DNA from: an uncultured Lachnospiraceae bacterium
GTDB lineage: Bacteria; Bacillota; Clostridia; Lachnospirales; Lachnospiraceae
Assembly (NCBI GenBank): GCA_910577655.1
Contig: CAJTOW010000051.1
Location: forward strand, 1-26,616
Reading direction: 5' to 3'
Length of the DNA: 26,616 nucleotides
Positions within the stretch are counted from its first letter, which is position 1. Every line of letters begins with the position of its first letter. The notes under the pieces were generated by a model. That model did no database searches. It saw only the letters and a program-made list of their open reading frames with translations, and had not been told where the DNA came from. The position numbers were made by a program, and so were the translations under genes. Below are positions 14,732 to 22,675 of this stretch, in pieces.

Positions 14732-16045
14732 TCATTTTTCCAGTGACTCCTCCTGCAGCTGGTCAAACCGGGCCATGCATTCATCCACTGTGGCCCCGGC
14801 CAGCAGTTCCCGCACTACCAGACACACATTGCTCCACTGCTCTACTTTCAGGCTGGCATTGGAACCCAGCACATAGACTCCCTCATTCACCCGGTCATTG
14901 AGAGGCTTCAAGGCGTCAATACAGTCTACCTGTATATTCTTTGAGGGGGAGATCACCTTGTTGGTCTCCGTGTAGATCTGGAGTGCCTCGTCGGAAAGCA
15001 GTACCTCCAGCACCTTCAGGGTATCGTCCAGATGCTCTGCCTCTGCGCTGACACCGAAACCGGTGATAGGAACCACCGGCATCTGGCCCCGGCTGCTGGG
15101 AAAGCCGATAACCTGCATGTTGAAATCCGCCTTTCCGTAGGCGGTATCCGCATTGGCCGCACCCCAGTAAGCCATGACAATGGGAGTCTTCTGGGCCAGA
15201 AAGTCAGGTCCCTCCCCCTCGATGGCCTCAGATACATAGGCTGTCTCTGCATCAATATAACCCTTGTCGATCAGCTCCTGAAGGAATTCAAATCCCGGGC
15301 GCATATAATCACTGAGCTTTGCCTCACCGCTGTTGATAGCCTGGATTTCCGCCTCCGTATTGTTTCCATTGTATAAATCGGCAAATCCGATGGCAAAGAC
15401 GAAATTCTCCAGCCACCAGCGGTTGGCGCCGATGGGGGTCTCAATCCCGTTCTCTTTGAATACCCGGCAGCATTCCAGCAGCTCCTCCGGAGTTTCCGGC
15501 AAGGCAAGCTGGTACTTATCAAACATGTCTTTGTTCACAAAGAGTCCATAGGCCACCACCTCCTGGGGGATGGCCACCAGTTTTCCGTTGACAGTGTTGG
15601 CCACCTTGACAACATCCCGCAGATTCTCCACAACATCCAGGCCAGACAAATCCGCCAGTTTGCCTTCCGCCCCCAGAAGCTGGATGGAATCAGGATTCAT
15701 CAGATAGAAATCATCCATATTGTTGCGGGCCCGGTCAACCAGCACCTCGTCGTAGGTCCGCTCCTGGTAATTCTCTGCCGTATAGGTCCGGTACTCCACG
15801 GTCACGCCCAGGCGCTCTTCCGCCATGGCCACTGTCTTGTCATGGGCGGTCCGGGCAGCATTCTCATCGTCCGGGTTGGATTTCTCCATAGGAACAAACA
15901 AGAGCACCACCCGTTCCGGGACTTCCTCCTCCATGGCCAGATTGATCTGGGAGGAATTTTTCTTTTCACAAGAAGTCAGGGTCACAGCCAGCGCTGCCGC
16001 CAGCACAGCCGCCAGCATCCCTTTTGTCGCCTTCGTTTTCCACAT
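14732..16045 (-). CDS. Extracellular solute-binding lipoprotein (sugar-ABC type)
   Basis: 437 aa. The start is set at ATG of MWKTKATKG because AGAGAGG lies 10 bases upstream of it but directly abuts the ATG three codons earlier. The signal peptide ends in lipobox LTSC. The mature part looks like a family-1 carbohydrate-binding protein (…LVAIPQEVVAYGLFVNKDMFDKYQLALPETPEELLE… and VIGFPSSRG … ITGFGVSAEAEHLDDTLKVLEVLLSDEA). No permease or ATPase gene is adjacent. It lies 85 bp downstream of a hybrid histidine kinase on the same strand, so it may deliver a ligand to that sensor instead of, or as well as, a transporter. The ligand is unknown. Confidence 0.88.
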   Translation of the reverse strand: MWKTKATKGMLAAVLAAALAVTLTSCEKKNSSQINLAMEEEVPERVVLLFVPMEKSNPDDENAARTAHDKTVAMAEERLGVTVEYRTYTAENYQERTYDEVLVDRARNNMDDFYLMNPDSIQLLGAEGKLADLSGLDVVENLRDVVKVANTVNGKLVAIPQEVVAYGLFVNKDMFDKYQLALPETPEELLECCRVFKENGIETPIGANRWWLENFVFAIGFADLYNGNNTEAEIQAINSGEAKLSDYMRPGFEFLQELIDKGYIDAETAYVSEAIEGEGPDFLAQKTPIVMAYWGAANADTAYGKADFNMQVIGFPSSRGQMPVVPITGFGVSAEAEHLDDTLKVLEVLLSDEALQIYTETNKVISPSKNIQVDCIDALKPLNDRVNEGVYVLGSNASLKVEQWSNVCLVVRELLAGATVDECMARFDQLQEESLEK

Positions 16046-16130
16046 AGCCCGCATTCCTCTCTACTTCATGAAACAATCGAAACTTTCCCATACCTGTTCA
16101 GATTCCCTCTAAATGGGTGCATATTTTCCG

Positions 16131-18704
16131 CTACAGATATTTCCTGACAGTCTGCTTCAGCAGCGCCATATCAATGGGCTTGGATACATGGGCATTCATT
16201 CCGGCATCCATGGCATCCTTCACATCCTCCGCAAAGGCATTGGCAGTCATGGCGATGATGGGGATAGTGCCTGCATCCTCCCGGTCCAGGGACCGGATAG
16301 CCCTGGCCGCCTCATAGCCGTTCATCACCGGCATCTGGACATCCATTAAAATGGCGTCAAATTCCCCGGGCTGCCCCTGGGCAAAGCGGTCCAGAACCAG
16401 CTTTCCGTTCTCAAGAATCTCGCAGGAGGCTCCTTCCAGATCCAGCAGCTCGGACAGAATCTCCGCATTGATCTCATTGTCCTCGGCAACCAGGAACCGG
16501 CAGCCTTCCAGACTGCCGTCTCCGGCTTCCCCTGCTGGTTCCTCCCTGCCCGCTTCCGCCTGGACCTCCAAAATCTTCTCCTTAAAAGCAGACACGAAAA
16601 AGGGCTTGGAGAGAAAACCGTTGATTCCCACATGGCTGGCCGTATCCTCCAGACCATCCCAGTCGCAGGCAGTCAGAATCAGGATGGGCACATGCTCCGG
16701 CAGCATGGGGCGTATCTGTCGGGCGGTCTCAATACCGCCGGTCTTTGGCATTTCCAGATCAAGCAGGACCGCATCATATCCGTCTTCAGCGCTTACGGCC
16801 GTCCGTACCATATCTGCGGCCTCTTCCCCGCCGGTACAAGTATCCACCCGGACTCCGGTATTCTCCATCAGCATCCGGATGCTTTCCAGAATATCCTGGT
16901 CATCGTCCACTGCCAGAATCCGCGATACTCCATGGTCTTTCCAGAACTGCTCCCTGGCCTTCCCGTCTGCGGTCCGCAGCTCCAGCTCCACCCGGAACAG
17001 GCTTCCCTCTCCCACCTGGCTGGTAACGGTTATGGTTCCTCCCATAAGCTCCACAATATTCTTGGTGATGGCCATGCCCAGGCCTGTTCCCTGGACCTTG
17101 TTGGTGGTGCTGTTCTCCGCCCGGGTAAAGGCGTCAAAGATCACCTTCAGATACTCCGGCGTCATGCCATATCCGTTGTCCTCCACCTCAATGCGGATGT
17201 GCTCATACTGGCGGGATCTCTGCTCCAGTCCGATGATGCGCAGCCAGATCCTGCCTCCCTCCTGGGTATATTTCACCGAATTGGAAAGCAGGTTGATCAG
17301 AATCTGGTTAAGTCTTGTTTCATCGCCCACCAGTTCCTCATGCTTGACTCCGGTCACAGTCACTTCAAAGGACTGTCCCCTGGCTCTGGCCATAGGACGG
17401 ATGATGGCATCCACTGACGCGATCATGCTGCTGAGACTGAACTCCCCGATCGTCAGAACCACCTTCCCGCTCTCGATCTTGGATACATCCAGCACATCAT
17501 TGATCAGGCTTAGCAGGTGCTGGCCTGAGGCGGTGATCTTCTTGGTGTACTCCCGGACCTTCACGGGATTGTCTGCGTCCCTGGCCAGAAGGGTGGTAAA
17601 GCCCAGAATGGCATTCATGGGAGTACGGATATCATGGGACATGTTGGAAAGAAACATGGTCTTGGAGGTGTTTGCCACCTGGGCTGCCTGCAAAGCCTCC
17701 GCCAGCTGTCTGCTGTGGATCTCCCGTTCCCGTTCCCGCTCCCTGCGGATCCGGCCCTGCTGCCTCTCATTGCCGAAATACAAAACACAGCAGAATCCGA
17801 AGGCAAGCAGCATCACGGCCACCACCAGCAGGATATTCTGGTTCACGGTACGGCCCTCCTGCTGGACGGCTTCCACCGGTACATGTCCGATCAGATACAG
17901 GGAACCGTCATTGACTGCCCACATAAAGATCAGGGAGTCCTTGTTGCGGATGTCATGGTAGAACAGGACATTCTTTCCTTCTCTGATATTCCTGGCCACC
18001 TCCTCCTGGATCTCCGGTGCCATGATCCGGTTGGCACGGTAGAAATCCTCCAGATTCACATGACCCGCATCCCGCTCTCCTATTCCCCTTGGATTTAACA
18101 CAAGCCGCTGGCTGGAGGTATCCATGATATAAAGCAGGGCATTGTTGTTGTAAAAACGTCCCGGCAGAGTCTCTTCAAAGGAAGTGTAAGCATATTCGGC
18201 ATAAAAGGTGGCAATCTCCCTGCCGTCCTTCTCCACCGGACACTGGATGGTATAGGCCCAGGTTCCCATGGAATTGACATAGGATTGGGAAACGGGCAGA
18301 TCCGCCACTGTCTTTCCGGCAGAAAAGTCCAGCTCCCGTGCGGAAAATACCTCTCCCACATTGGATACACCTTCCGTCTCTCCCTCCGGAACAAGGGAAA
18401 GGCGCACCATGGTCCGGTTCCGGTTATAAGTGCGTATGAAAGTGTCCGGATCATCAATTACAGAAAGCTCCCGGGCAATCATCTTCTGAAATTCTGCTTC
18501 TTTGCCGAGAACCGCTTCAATCGTTCCTTTAATCAGATCCAGACTCTCAGTTAAATTGGATACGGCAGATGCAGACATCTCCCGCTGGATCTTGGCAGAG
18601 ACTGTATAGACAACTCCGCCAAGAATACAGAAAATAAGCAGGACGGGGAGCAGCAGGGCAATCCGGCGTCCTTGTATGGTTTGTTTTTGTTCTTTATTCA
18701 TCAT
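16131..18704 (-). CDS. Hybrid sensor histidine kinase with two receiver domains
   Basis: About 857 aa; the start is uncertain (ATG at 18704 with weak CAGGG, or 18743). Order: membrane helix (IALLLPVLLIFCILGGVVYTV), a ~240-residue extracellular Cache-like sensor, a second helix (NILLVVAVMLLAFGFCCVLYF), a charged coiled coil, and a HisKA domain with the phosphorylated His in SNMSHDIRTPMNAILGF (about residue 357). The ATPase domain has the N-box NQILINLLSNSVKYT and G-box GTGLGMAITK. Receiver 1 is VDDDQDI … LLDLEMP … SKPF; receiver 2 is AEDNEIN … LMDVQMP … SKPI. There is no DNA-binding output domain, so a separate regulator or phosphotransfer protein is needed. A solute-binding lipoprotein gene follows. 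Confidence 0.95.
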   Translation of the reverse strand: MMNKEQKQTIQGRRIALLLPVLLIFCILGGVVYTVSAKIQREMSASAVSNLTESLDLIKGTIEAVLGKEAEFQKMIARELSVIDDPDTFIRTYNRNRTMVRLSLVPEGETEGVSNVGEVFSARELDFSAGKTVADLPVSQSYVNSMGTWAYTIQCPVEKDGREIATFYAEYAYTSFEETLPGRFYNNNALLYIMDTSSQRLVLNPRGIGERDAGHVNLEDFYRANRIMAPEIQEEVARNIREGKNVLFYHDIRNKDSLIFMWAVNDGSLYLIGHVPVEAVQQEGRTVNQNILLVVAVMLLAFGFCCVLYFGNERQQGRIRREREREREIHSRQLAEALQAAQVANTSKTMFLSNMSHDIRTPMNAILGFTTLLARDADNPVKVREYTKKITASGQHLLSLINDVLDVSKIESGKVVLTIGEFSLSSMIASVDAIIRPMARARGQSFEVTVTGVKHEELVGDETRLNQILINLLSNSVKYTQEGGRIWLRIIGLEQRSRQYEHIRIEVEDNGYGMTPEYLKVIFDAFTRAENSTTNKVQGTGLGMAITKNIVELMGGTITVTSQVGEGSLFRVELELRTADGKAREQFWKDHGVSRILAVDDDQDILESIRMLMENTGVRVDTCTGGEEAADMVRTAVSAEDGYDAVLLDLEMPKTGGIETARQIRPMLPEHVPILILTACDWDGLEDTASHVGINGFLSKPFFVSAFKEKILEVQAEAGREEPAGEAGDGSLEGCRFLVAEDNEINAEILSELLDLEGASCEILENGKLVLDRFAQGQPGEFDAILMDVQMPVMNGYEAARAIRSLDREDAGTIPIIAMTANAFAEDVKDAMDAGMNAHVSKPIDMALLKQTVRKYL

Positions 18705-18745
18705 TGACAGAATACCCTGATTGTTGTTTCTATAAGGAAGCATCC

Positions 18746-18802
18746 CGCTAAGTGGTCATATATTCACACTAAGCTCGAAAATACCTCGCCAAGTGTTCAT
18801 AT
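18746..18802 (-). promoter_or_regulatory. 16-bp direct repeats at the kinase promoter
   Basis: CGCTAAGTGGTCATAT (18746-18761) and CGCCAAGTGTTCATAT (18787-18802) match at 14 of 16 bases. They are 41 bp apart, about four helical turns. The second overlaps the edge of the -10 element, so a bound protein would probably repress. The regulator is not identified. Confidence 0.5.
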
Positions 18803-18829
18803 TATACCATTAATATCCTATAAAGTCAA
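18801..18829 (-). promoter_or_regulatory. Sigma-A promoter of the kinase gene
   Basis: Minus strand TTGACT (18824-18829), 17-bp spacer, TATAAT (18801-18806). The leader to the kinase start is about 90 nt. Confidence 0.75.
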
Positions 18830-18868
18830 AAAGAACTGTCCCTTCACGATAACTCTGCAAACCGGAGC

Positions 18869-18899
18869 GTAACGGTTCAGATACTCCCTGAACTGTTAC
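18869..18899. repeat. 31-bp palindrome with IS66-like ends, copy 2
   Basis: GTAACGGTTCAG and CTGAACTGTTAC around a 7-base loop: the same outer ends as the element at 12988. No target duplication is seen. TCTTCTGTGAT at 18913-18923 also matches an 11-base part of that element's interior stem. Confidence 0.6.
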
Positions 18900-18990
18900 A
18901 CCAAATTAATGGTCTTCTGTGATAAATCCAAATTTCTAAAACTGGAAATTCACTTAATTTTAACATATGTGGATTATCCTAAAAATGATT

Positions 18991-19073
18991 AGAGCGTGTT
19001 TGAAAATTGCTTTCTGGCAGATGTGCGTCACAGTTTGTGGGAGATGGCAGGAATGAATTTTCAAACACGCTCT
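18991..19073. repeat. Palindromic repeat, copy B (shorter)
   Basis: The left ~52 bp match copy A at 10574 except for one C-to-T change. The right arm, ATTTTCAAACACGCTCT, carries the matching G-to-A change, so the 17-bp outer stem is perfect. The interior right half of copy A is missing. Confidence 0.85.
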
Positions 19074-19142
19074 GGCTGGCGTATCCGGACAGGGGATTCC
19101 GACGAAAACTTTATCGCATGGATCAATAAATGTTTACAGTAA
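19074..19142 (+). pseudogene. Possible 3' remnant of a lost gene
   Basis: The frame encodes GWRIRTGDSDENFIAWINKC-LQ-stop, which looks like a real protein C-terminus. It starts exactly where repeat B ends and is followed seven bases later by a strong terminator. The protein family is not recognised. Confidence 0.35.
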
Positions 19143-19148
19143 ATCCCG

Positions 19149-19195
19149 AAAAAGCCCGCAGAAAGCACAACAACCTTGCTTTCTGCGGGCTTTTT
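19149..19195 (+). terminator. Strong bidirectional terminator
   Basis: AAAAAGCCCGCAGAAAGC and GCTTTCTGCGGGCTTTTT form a perfect stem with A-run and T-run on either side. No intact plus-strand gene precedes it, only the short remnant at 19074-19142. On the minus strand it lies downstream of the branched-chain-type binding protein gene. Confidence 0.85.
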
Positions 19196-19244
19196 GTAAG
19201 CTATACTTTTATTCTGTCAGTCAACTAACAGATGTGCATTTTAC

Positions 19245-19275
19245 GTAACAGTTCAGACACCCATTGAACTGTTAC
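19245..19275. repeat. 31-bp palindrome with IS66-like ends, copy 3
   Basis: GTAACAGTTCA and TGAACTGTTAC around a 9-base loop. The 8 bp outside are CATTTTAC (19237-19244) and CGTTTTAC (19276-19283), seven of eight identical, compatible with an aged target duplication. The right flank includes the stop codon of the next gene. Confidence 0.65.
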
Positions 19276-19279
19276 CGTT

Positions 19280-20509
19280 TTACTGCATCTCGTAAACGCC
19301 GTTAACGATCTTTACAGCCTTGGGAGCCTTGCCGGTCTCGCCAGCAGCATCCCAGGTCATCCCGTCTCCGGTCAGGCCGTCGATGGAGATCTCGGTCATA
19401 GCGGTCTTCATAGCATCGCAGATGGCGGAAGCATCCATATCAGCAGTGATGCCGGCCTTCTCGGCAGCGGCCTTGATAGCATATACCGCATCATAGGAAT
19501 CTGCCGCGAACTGGTTTGGCTCAATGCCGTAAGCTGCTACATAGTCTGCTGTAAACTGCTTGCTGCCTTCCTCTGTTGCGGAGAAAGGAGTCAGAAGCAT
19601 AACATCCTCAGCCAGAGAAGGGTCAAAGTTCTTTACAGACAGAATACCATCCATACCGTCCACACCGAAGATGATGGGAGCAAACTCCTTGTCAGAAGCC
19701 TGCTTTAAGATCACGGAAGCCTCCTGATAGTAGATAGGCAGGAACAGAAGCTCTGCGCCGGCCTCTTTAACCTTGTCAAGCTGTACGGAAAAATCCGTGT
19801 TTGTATCAGCTGTAAATGCCTCGTCTGCGACGATCTCCAGACCCTGACTGGCAGCCTCTGCCACGAAGGACTCCCGGATACCGGCAGAGTACTCTGTGGA
19901 GCTGTCGTAGATAATGCCGATCTTGGTAGCCAGCTTATTCTCACCGATATACTGGGCCGATGCGGTACCCTGGGCCGGATCGGAGAAGCATACGCGGAAT
20001 ACATTATCAGCCGCCGCACACTCTACTGCGGAGCCAGAGGGCGTGATCTGGAACAGATTGTCTGCCTCAGACTCTGCTGCTACTGCGATACAGGGCTTGG
20101 AGGTGGTAGCGCCTACCAGCATCTGCATGCCCCAGTCCTTCAGGGTATTGTAGGCGTTCACAGCCTTCTCAGGGTCATGCTCGTCGTCCTGGGCATTAAG
20201 CTCGATCTGGATGCCGTTGATACCGCCGGCAGCATTGATCTCTTTCACCGCCAGATCCGCACCATTGACCACGGCTACGCCATAAGCAGCTGCCGGACCG
20301 GTCAGGGGACCCATAACACCAAGCTTGATTACTCCGCCCTCTGCGGCTGCGCTGCCCTCAGCGTCACCTGCAGCGGTCTCTGTCCCAGTACCTGAAGCAG
20401 CCTGGGTCGCGGCTGCGGTAGTAGCCGTGCCTGAAGAACTGCTTCCGCCACAGGCAGTCAGAGAAGCAGCCATAGCTGCGGCTAAACCTAAACAGACAAA
20501 TTTTCTCAT
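19280..20509 (-). CDS. Branched-chain amino-acid-type ABC substrate-binding lipoprotein
   Basis: 409 aa from the ATG preceded by AGGAGGAAAC; the 35-codon upstream extension is not supported. Signal peptide with lipobox LTAC, then a low-complexity Ser/Thr/Ala/Gly linker. The periplasmic-binding type I domain starts IKLGVMGPLTGPAAAYG and contains INAAGGINGIQIELNAQDDEHDPEKAVNAYN, characteristic of the LivJ/LivK family. The usual livHMGF permease and ATPase genes are not within the window; the next gene downstream is the unrelated kinase unit. The substrate could be an amino acid, amide or urea-type compound. The gene has its own consensus promoter and a structured leader. Confidence 0.9.
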   Translation of the reverse strand: MRKFVCLGLAAAMAASLTACGGSSSSGTATTAAATQAASGTGTETAAGDAEGSAAAEGGVIKLGVMGPLTGPAAAYGVAVVNGADLAVKEINAAGGINGIQIELNAQDDEHDPEKAVNAYNTLKDWGMQMLVGATTSKPCIAVAAESEADNLFQITPSGSAVECAAADNVFRVCFSDPAQGTASAQYIGENKLATKIGIIYDSSTEYSAGIRESFVAEAASQGLEIVADEAFTADTNTDFSVQLDKVKEAGAELLFLPIYYQEASVILKQASDKEFAPIIFGVDGMDGILSVKNFDPSLAEDVMLLTPFSATEEGSKQFTADYVAAYGIEPNQFAADSYDAVYAIKAAAEKAGITADMDASAICDAMKTAMTEISIDGLTGDGMTWDAAGETGKAPKAVKIVNGVYEMQ

Positions 20510-20618
20510 AACTTGTTTCCTCCTCTTTCTAAATGTAGTTACTCCCAAAGTCCCGAAAAATCCTTCATGAAAACATACTTCCAAAGCAGATTTCCCGAAA
20601 CTCCCGGAATACACAAAT

Positions 20619-20640
20619 GACTTTCCATACCCGGAAAGTC
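20619..20640 (-). other. Leader hairpin of the LivJ-like gene
   Basis: GACTTTCC and GGAAAGTC around a 6-base loop, next to AGCCT-AA-AGGCT-type pairing at 20642-20653. Both fall in the ~145-nt leader between promoter and start codon. No known riboswitch is recognised. Confidence 0.45.
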
Positions 20641-20660
20641 AAGCCTTTAGGCTGAAAATA

Positions 20661-20689
20661 ATTATAGATGCATAGAAAAATCTTGTCAA
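20661..20689 (-). promoter_or_regulatory. Perfect sigma-A promoter of the LivJ-like gene
   Basis: Minus strand TTGACA (20684-20689), 17-bp spacer, TATAAT (20661-20666). Both hexamers are consensus, predicting high expression. Confidence 0.85.
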
Positions 20690-20755
20690 GCTTTTTCGCA
20701 TTCCAGTGGTAAAGAAATACTTTCCTTTCGCAACAGTCCGTTACAGTTCCCAGAG

Positions 20756-20806
20756 ATTTGGCCCGGATGAACACCGCCTGCTATGCCGTGTTCATCCGGG
20801 CCAAAT
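20756..20806. repeat. 51-bp perfect hairpin flanked by CAGTTCCC repeats
   Basis: ATTTGGCCCGGATGAACAC and its exact complement form a 19-bp stem with a 13-base loop. CAGTTCCC lies on both sides (20744-20751 and 20812-20819). It follows the DUF5722-type gene stop directly. No T-run on either strand argues against a simple terminator. Confidence 0.65.
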
Positions 20807-20810
20807 GTAA

Positions 20811-22562
20811 TCAGTTCCCGTTTTCCTGCCGCTTCCACTTAAAGTTGGGGATCACATCACTCCAGTTGCTGATTCCGATAATCGCCTTGGCGAATTCCGT
20901 AGTCTCCAGGGTACGGGTACGGATATCGATATTCTTATATACCTCCCAGGACTTTTTGCGGCTGGTGGCCACGATATTATCAGGCTGACTCATATCGCAT
21001 TTCCATAGACCATAGGACTGGGACGCGGCAACCTCCGGCGGCGCGTCCACCTGACGGCTCATGATAAAGGCGTCAATATAGGGGTTGCTGTCAATAATGT
21101 AGTATGCATAGGCAATGGCCGCTGCCTGCAGGTTCTGGTCCTCACCACGTGTGGCGCTGGTGGAGGTAAAGCCCTGCTCCGAAAGAATGATATGGCGCAC
21201 CGAGCCGTCCGCCTGCCGCAGCTGTGTCTCCTGCATATGGTCGGTGAGAACCTGGAGATTCTTCAAATTCAGGATGGGTGTATTGATATCTCCCGTCACC
21301 TGGCCGGTCTGGTCATCATCCCAGAACTCCGGTTCCGTCATGGGCACCGGGTAAGGATGGTAAGCCAGCCCCCAGTCCATGGGGCCCCCTGCTCCGGCCA
21401 GATCCGCGAATTTGTCGATGAACTGGCGGGCCGGATAACTGTAAGGGCCGTCGGGGGAAGCCGAGTTCCAGTAATAATCCGTGGAGAAGAACAGCCGGTC
21501 ATTCTGGTTGGTGCTCCTGATGGCTGTGTAGAAGACCCGGAAGGCCCGCTCATACTCCTTCACATACTGGTCGATGCCCATCTCTCCCATATAGTTCCAG
21601 TACTGGTTATTGATCTCATTGCCGATGACCCAGTTGGATACCTTTCCGTAAGGGGAAGCCATGCTGCCATAACGCTCCGCCAGAAAAGAGGCAATGGCCT
21701 TGATGGTCTCATATCCCTCGGGAGTGGATGCATTGAACCCGTAATACAGCGCACGTCCGGCGGCCTGCTTCGATACTCCCGGATAGATCAGCTGGGGGGT
21801 GCTGTCATTCCAGTCATTGAGCAGGATCGCCGTGACGGTCATGCTCTTCTCGGACATCCGGCGGATCACCGTATCGTAGGTACTTACCAGATCTTTGTTA
21901 AAATGATAGGTTTTCCCATCATAGGTGTAATCAATGCCGGATCCCAGAAGCCGGTTAAAGGGAATATTCACATTCACATGGTTCACGCCCAGTTCAAAGG
22001 CGTCGGCCACCATGCCGGGTGTGGTCTCAATCAGCAGTCCCTTCTTGTTCTGGGCCATCCGGTAGGCATCCTTGTTCTTTGCCACCGCCTCCGGGTTGGT
22101 CACATAGGCTGTATTGCTGACCTGGGTATACTGCTGCCCGTCGAACACGGCCACCACGAACTTGGAATACAGCCGGTCCTCCTCCGTCCCCAGATTTAAG
22201 GGTACCCGGAAGGAAAGGGCATCCCCCTTGGTGATCCAGCCGATGTAATCACTTCTTCCTGTGAGATCATCCTCATAAGGCTTTAACTCAAACAGGTACA
22301 GATAATTATCATAGTAAGCCGGGTCCGACCAGGTGCCTTTCATCTGCCCGTCCACCGCGATCTGTCCGTCCCCGCCGATGGCGCAGGTCATAATATGCGC
22401 GAATTCCGTAGGCGCCGGCTTCACCGGCTCTGCCCCGCTTTCAGCCACGGCACCGTCTGCAGCCGGCACCGTATCTGCCCGGCTCTCTATCCTGCAGGCT
22501 CCGGCCAGGGCAGCTGCAGCCAGAGCAAACACTGCAAGCCTCGCAAAAATTTTCCGTCTCAT
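20811..22562 (-). CDS. Secreted DUF5722-like putative glycoside hydrolase
   Basis: 583 aa, with AAGGAGG before the ATG. The N-terminal signal peptide probably ends near SRA-D (about residue 30); LAGAC resembles a weak lipobox, so lipidation is possible. Residues ~55-160 look like a beta-sandwich domain. From ~175 a TIM-barrel-like region begins (GVNHVNVNIPFNRLL), with VIGNEINNQYW (Glu316) and HIILSEQGFTS (Glu462) in the positions of the acid/base and nucleophile of clan-A retaining hydrolases. The similarity to DUF5722 is from recall of the family pattern; activity and substrate are inference. The next gene upstream is a membrane acyltransferase, suggesting a role in surface or extracellular glycans. 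Confidence 0.75.
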   Translation of the reverse strand: MRRKIFARLAVFALAAAALAGACRIESRADTVPAADGAVAESGAEPVKPAPTEFAHIMTCAIGGDGQIAVDGQMKGTWSDPAYYDNYLYLFELKPYEDDLTGRSDYIGWITKGDALSFRVPLNLGTEEDRLYSKFVVAVFDGQQYTQVSNTAYVTNPEAVAKNKDAYRMAQNKKGLLIETTPGMVADAFELGVNHVNVNIPFNRLLGSGIDYTYDGKTYHFNKDLVSTYDTVIRRMSEKSMTVTAILLNDWNDSTPQLIYPGVSKQAAGRALYYGFNASTPEGYETIKAIASFLAERYGSMASPYGKVSNWVIGNEINNQYWNYMGEMGIDQYVKEYERAFRVFYTAIRSTNQNDRLFFSTDYYWNSASPDGPYSYPARQFIDKFADLAGAGGPMDWGLAYHPYPVPMTEPEFWDDDQTGQVTGDINTPILNLKNLQVLTDHMQETQLRQADGSVRHIILSEQGFTSTSATRGEDQNLQAAAIAYAYYIIDSNPYIDAFIMSRQVDAPPEVAASQSYGLWKCDMSQPDNIVATSRKKSWEVYKNIDIRTRTLETTEFAKAIIGISNWSDVIPNFKWKRQENGN

Positions 22563-22606
22563 AACTTCTGCCTCCTTCTGATGTCAATCGGAACAGCTAC
22601 CCCTCT

Positions 22607-22634
22607 ATTATATTCACCAGAAATGGAAAAACAA
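22607..22634 (-). promoter_or_regulatory. Sigma-A promoter of the DUF5722-like gene
   Basis: Minus strand TTGTTT (22629-22634), 16-bp spacer, TATAAT (22607-22612). Two CTTACGT direct repeats (22646-22652, 22656-22662) lie just upstream, one helical turn apart, as a possible activator site. Confidence 0.6.
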
Positions 22635-22675
22635 GTCATCTGCAGCTTACGTTGTCTTACGTTTTTCTTAACCGG

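Noticed and set aside
16351..17961. Plus-strand 536-residue open frame
   Set aside because: Antisense to the histidine kinase; Ser/Arg/Pro-rich with no domain. The minus-strand kinase motifs are unambiguous.
21192..22199. Plus-strand 335-residue open frame
   Set aside because: Antisense to the DUF5722-like gene, with no ribosome binding site and no recognisable family.
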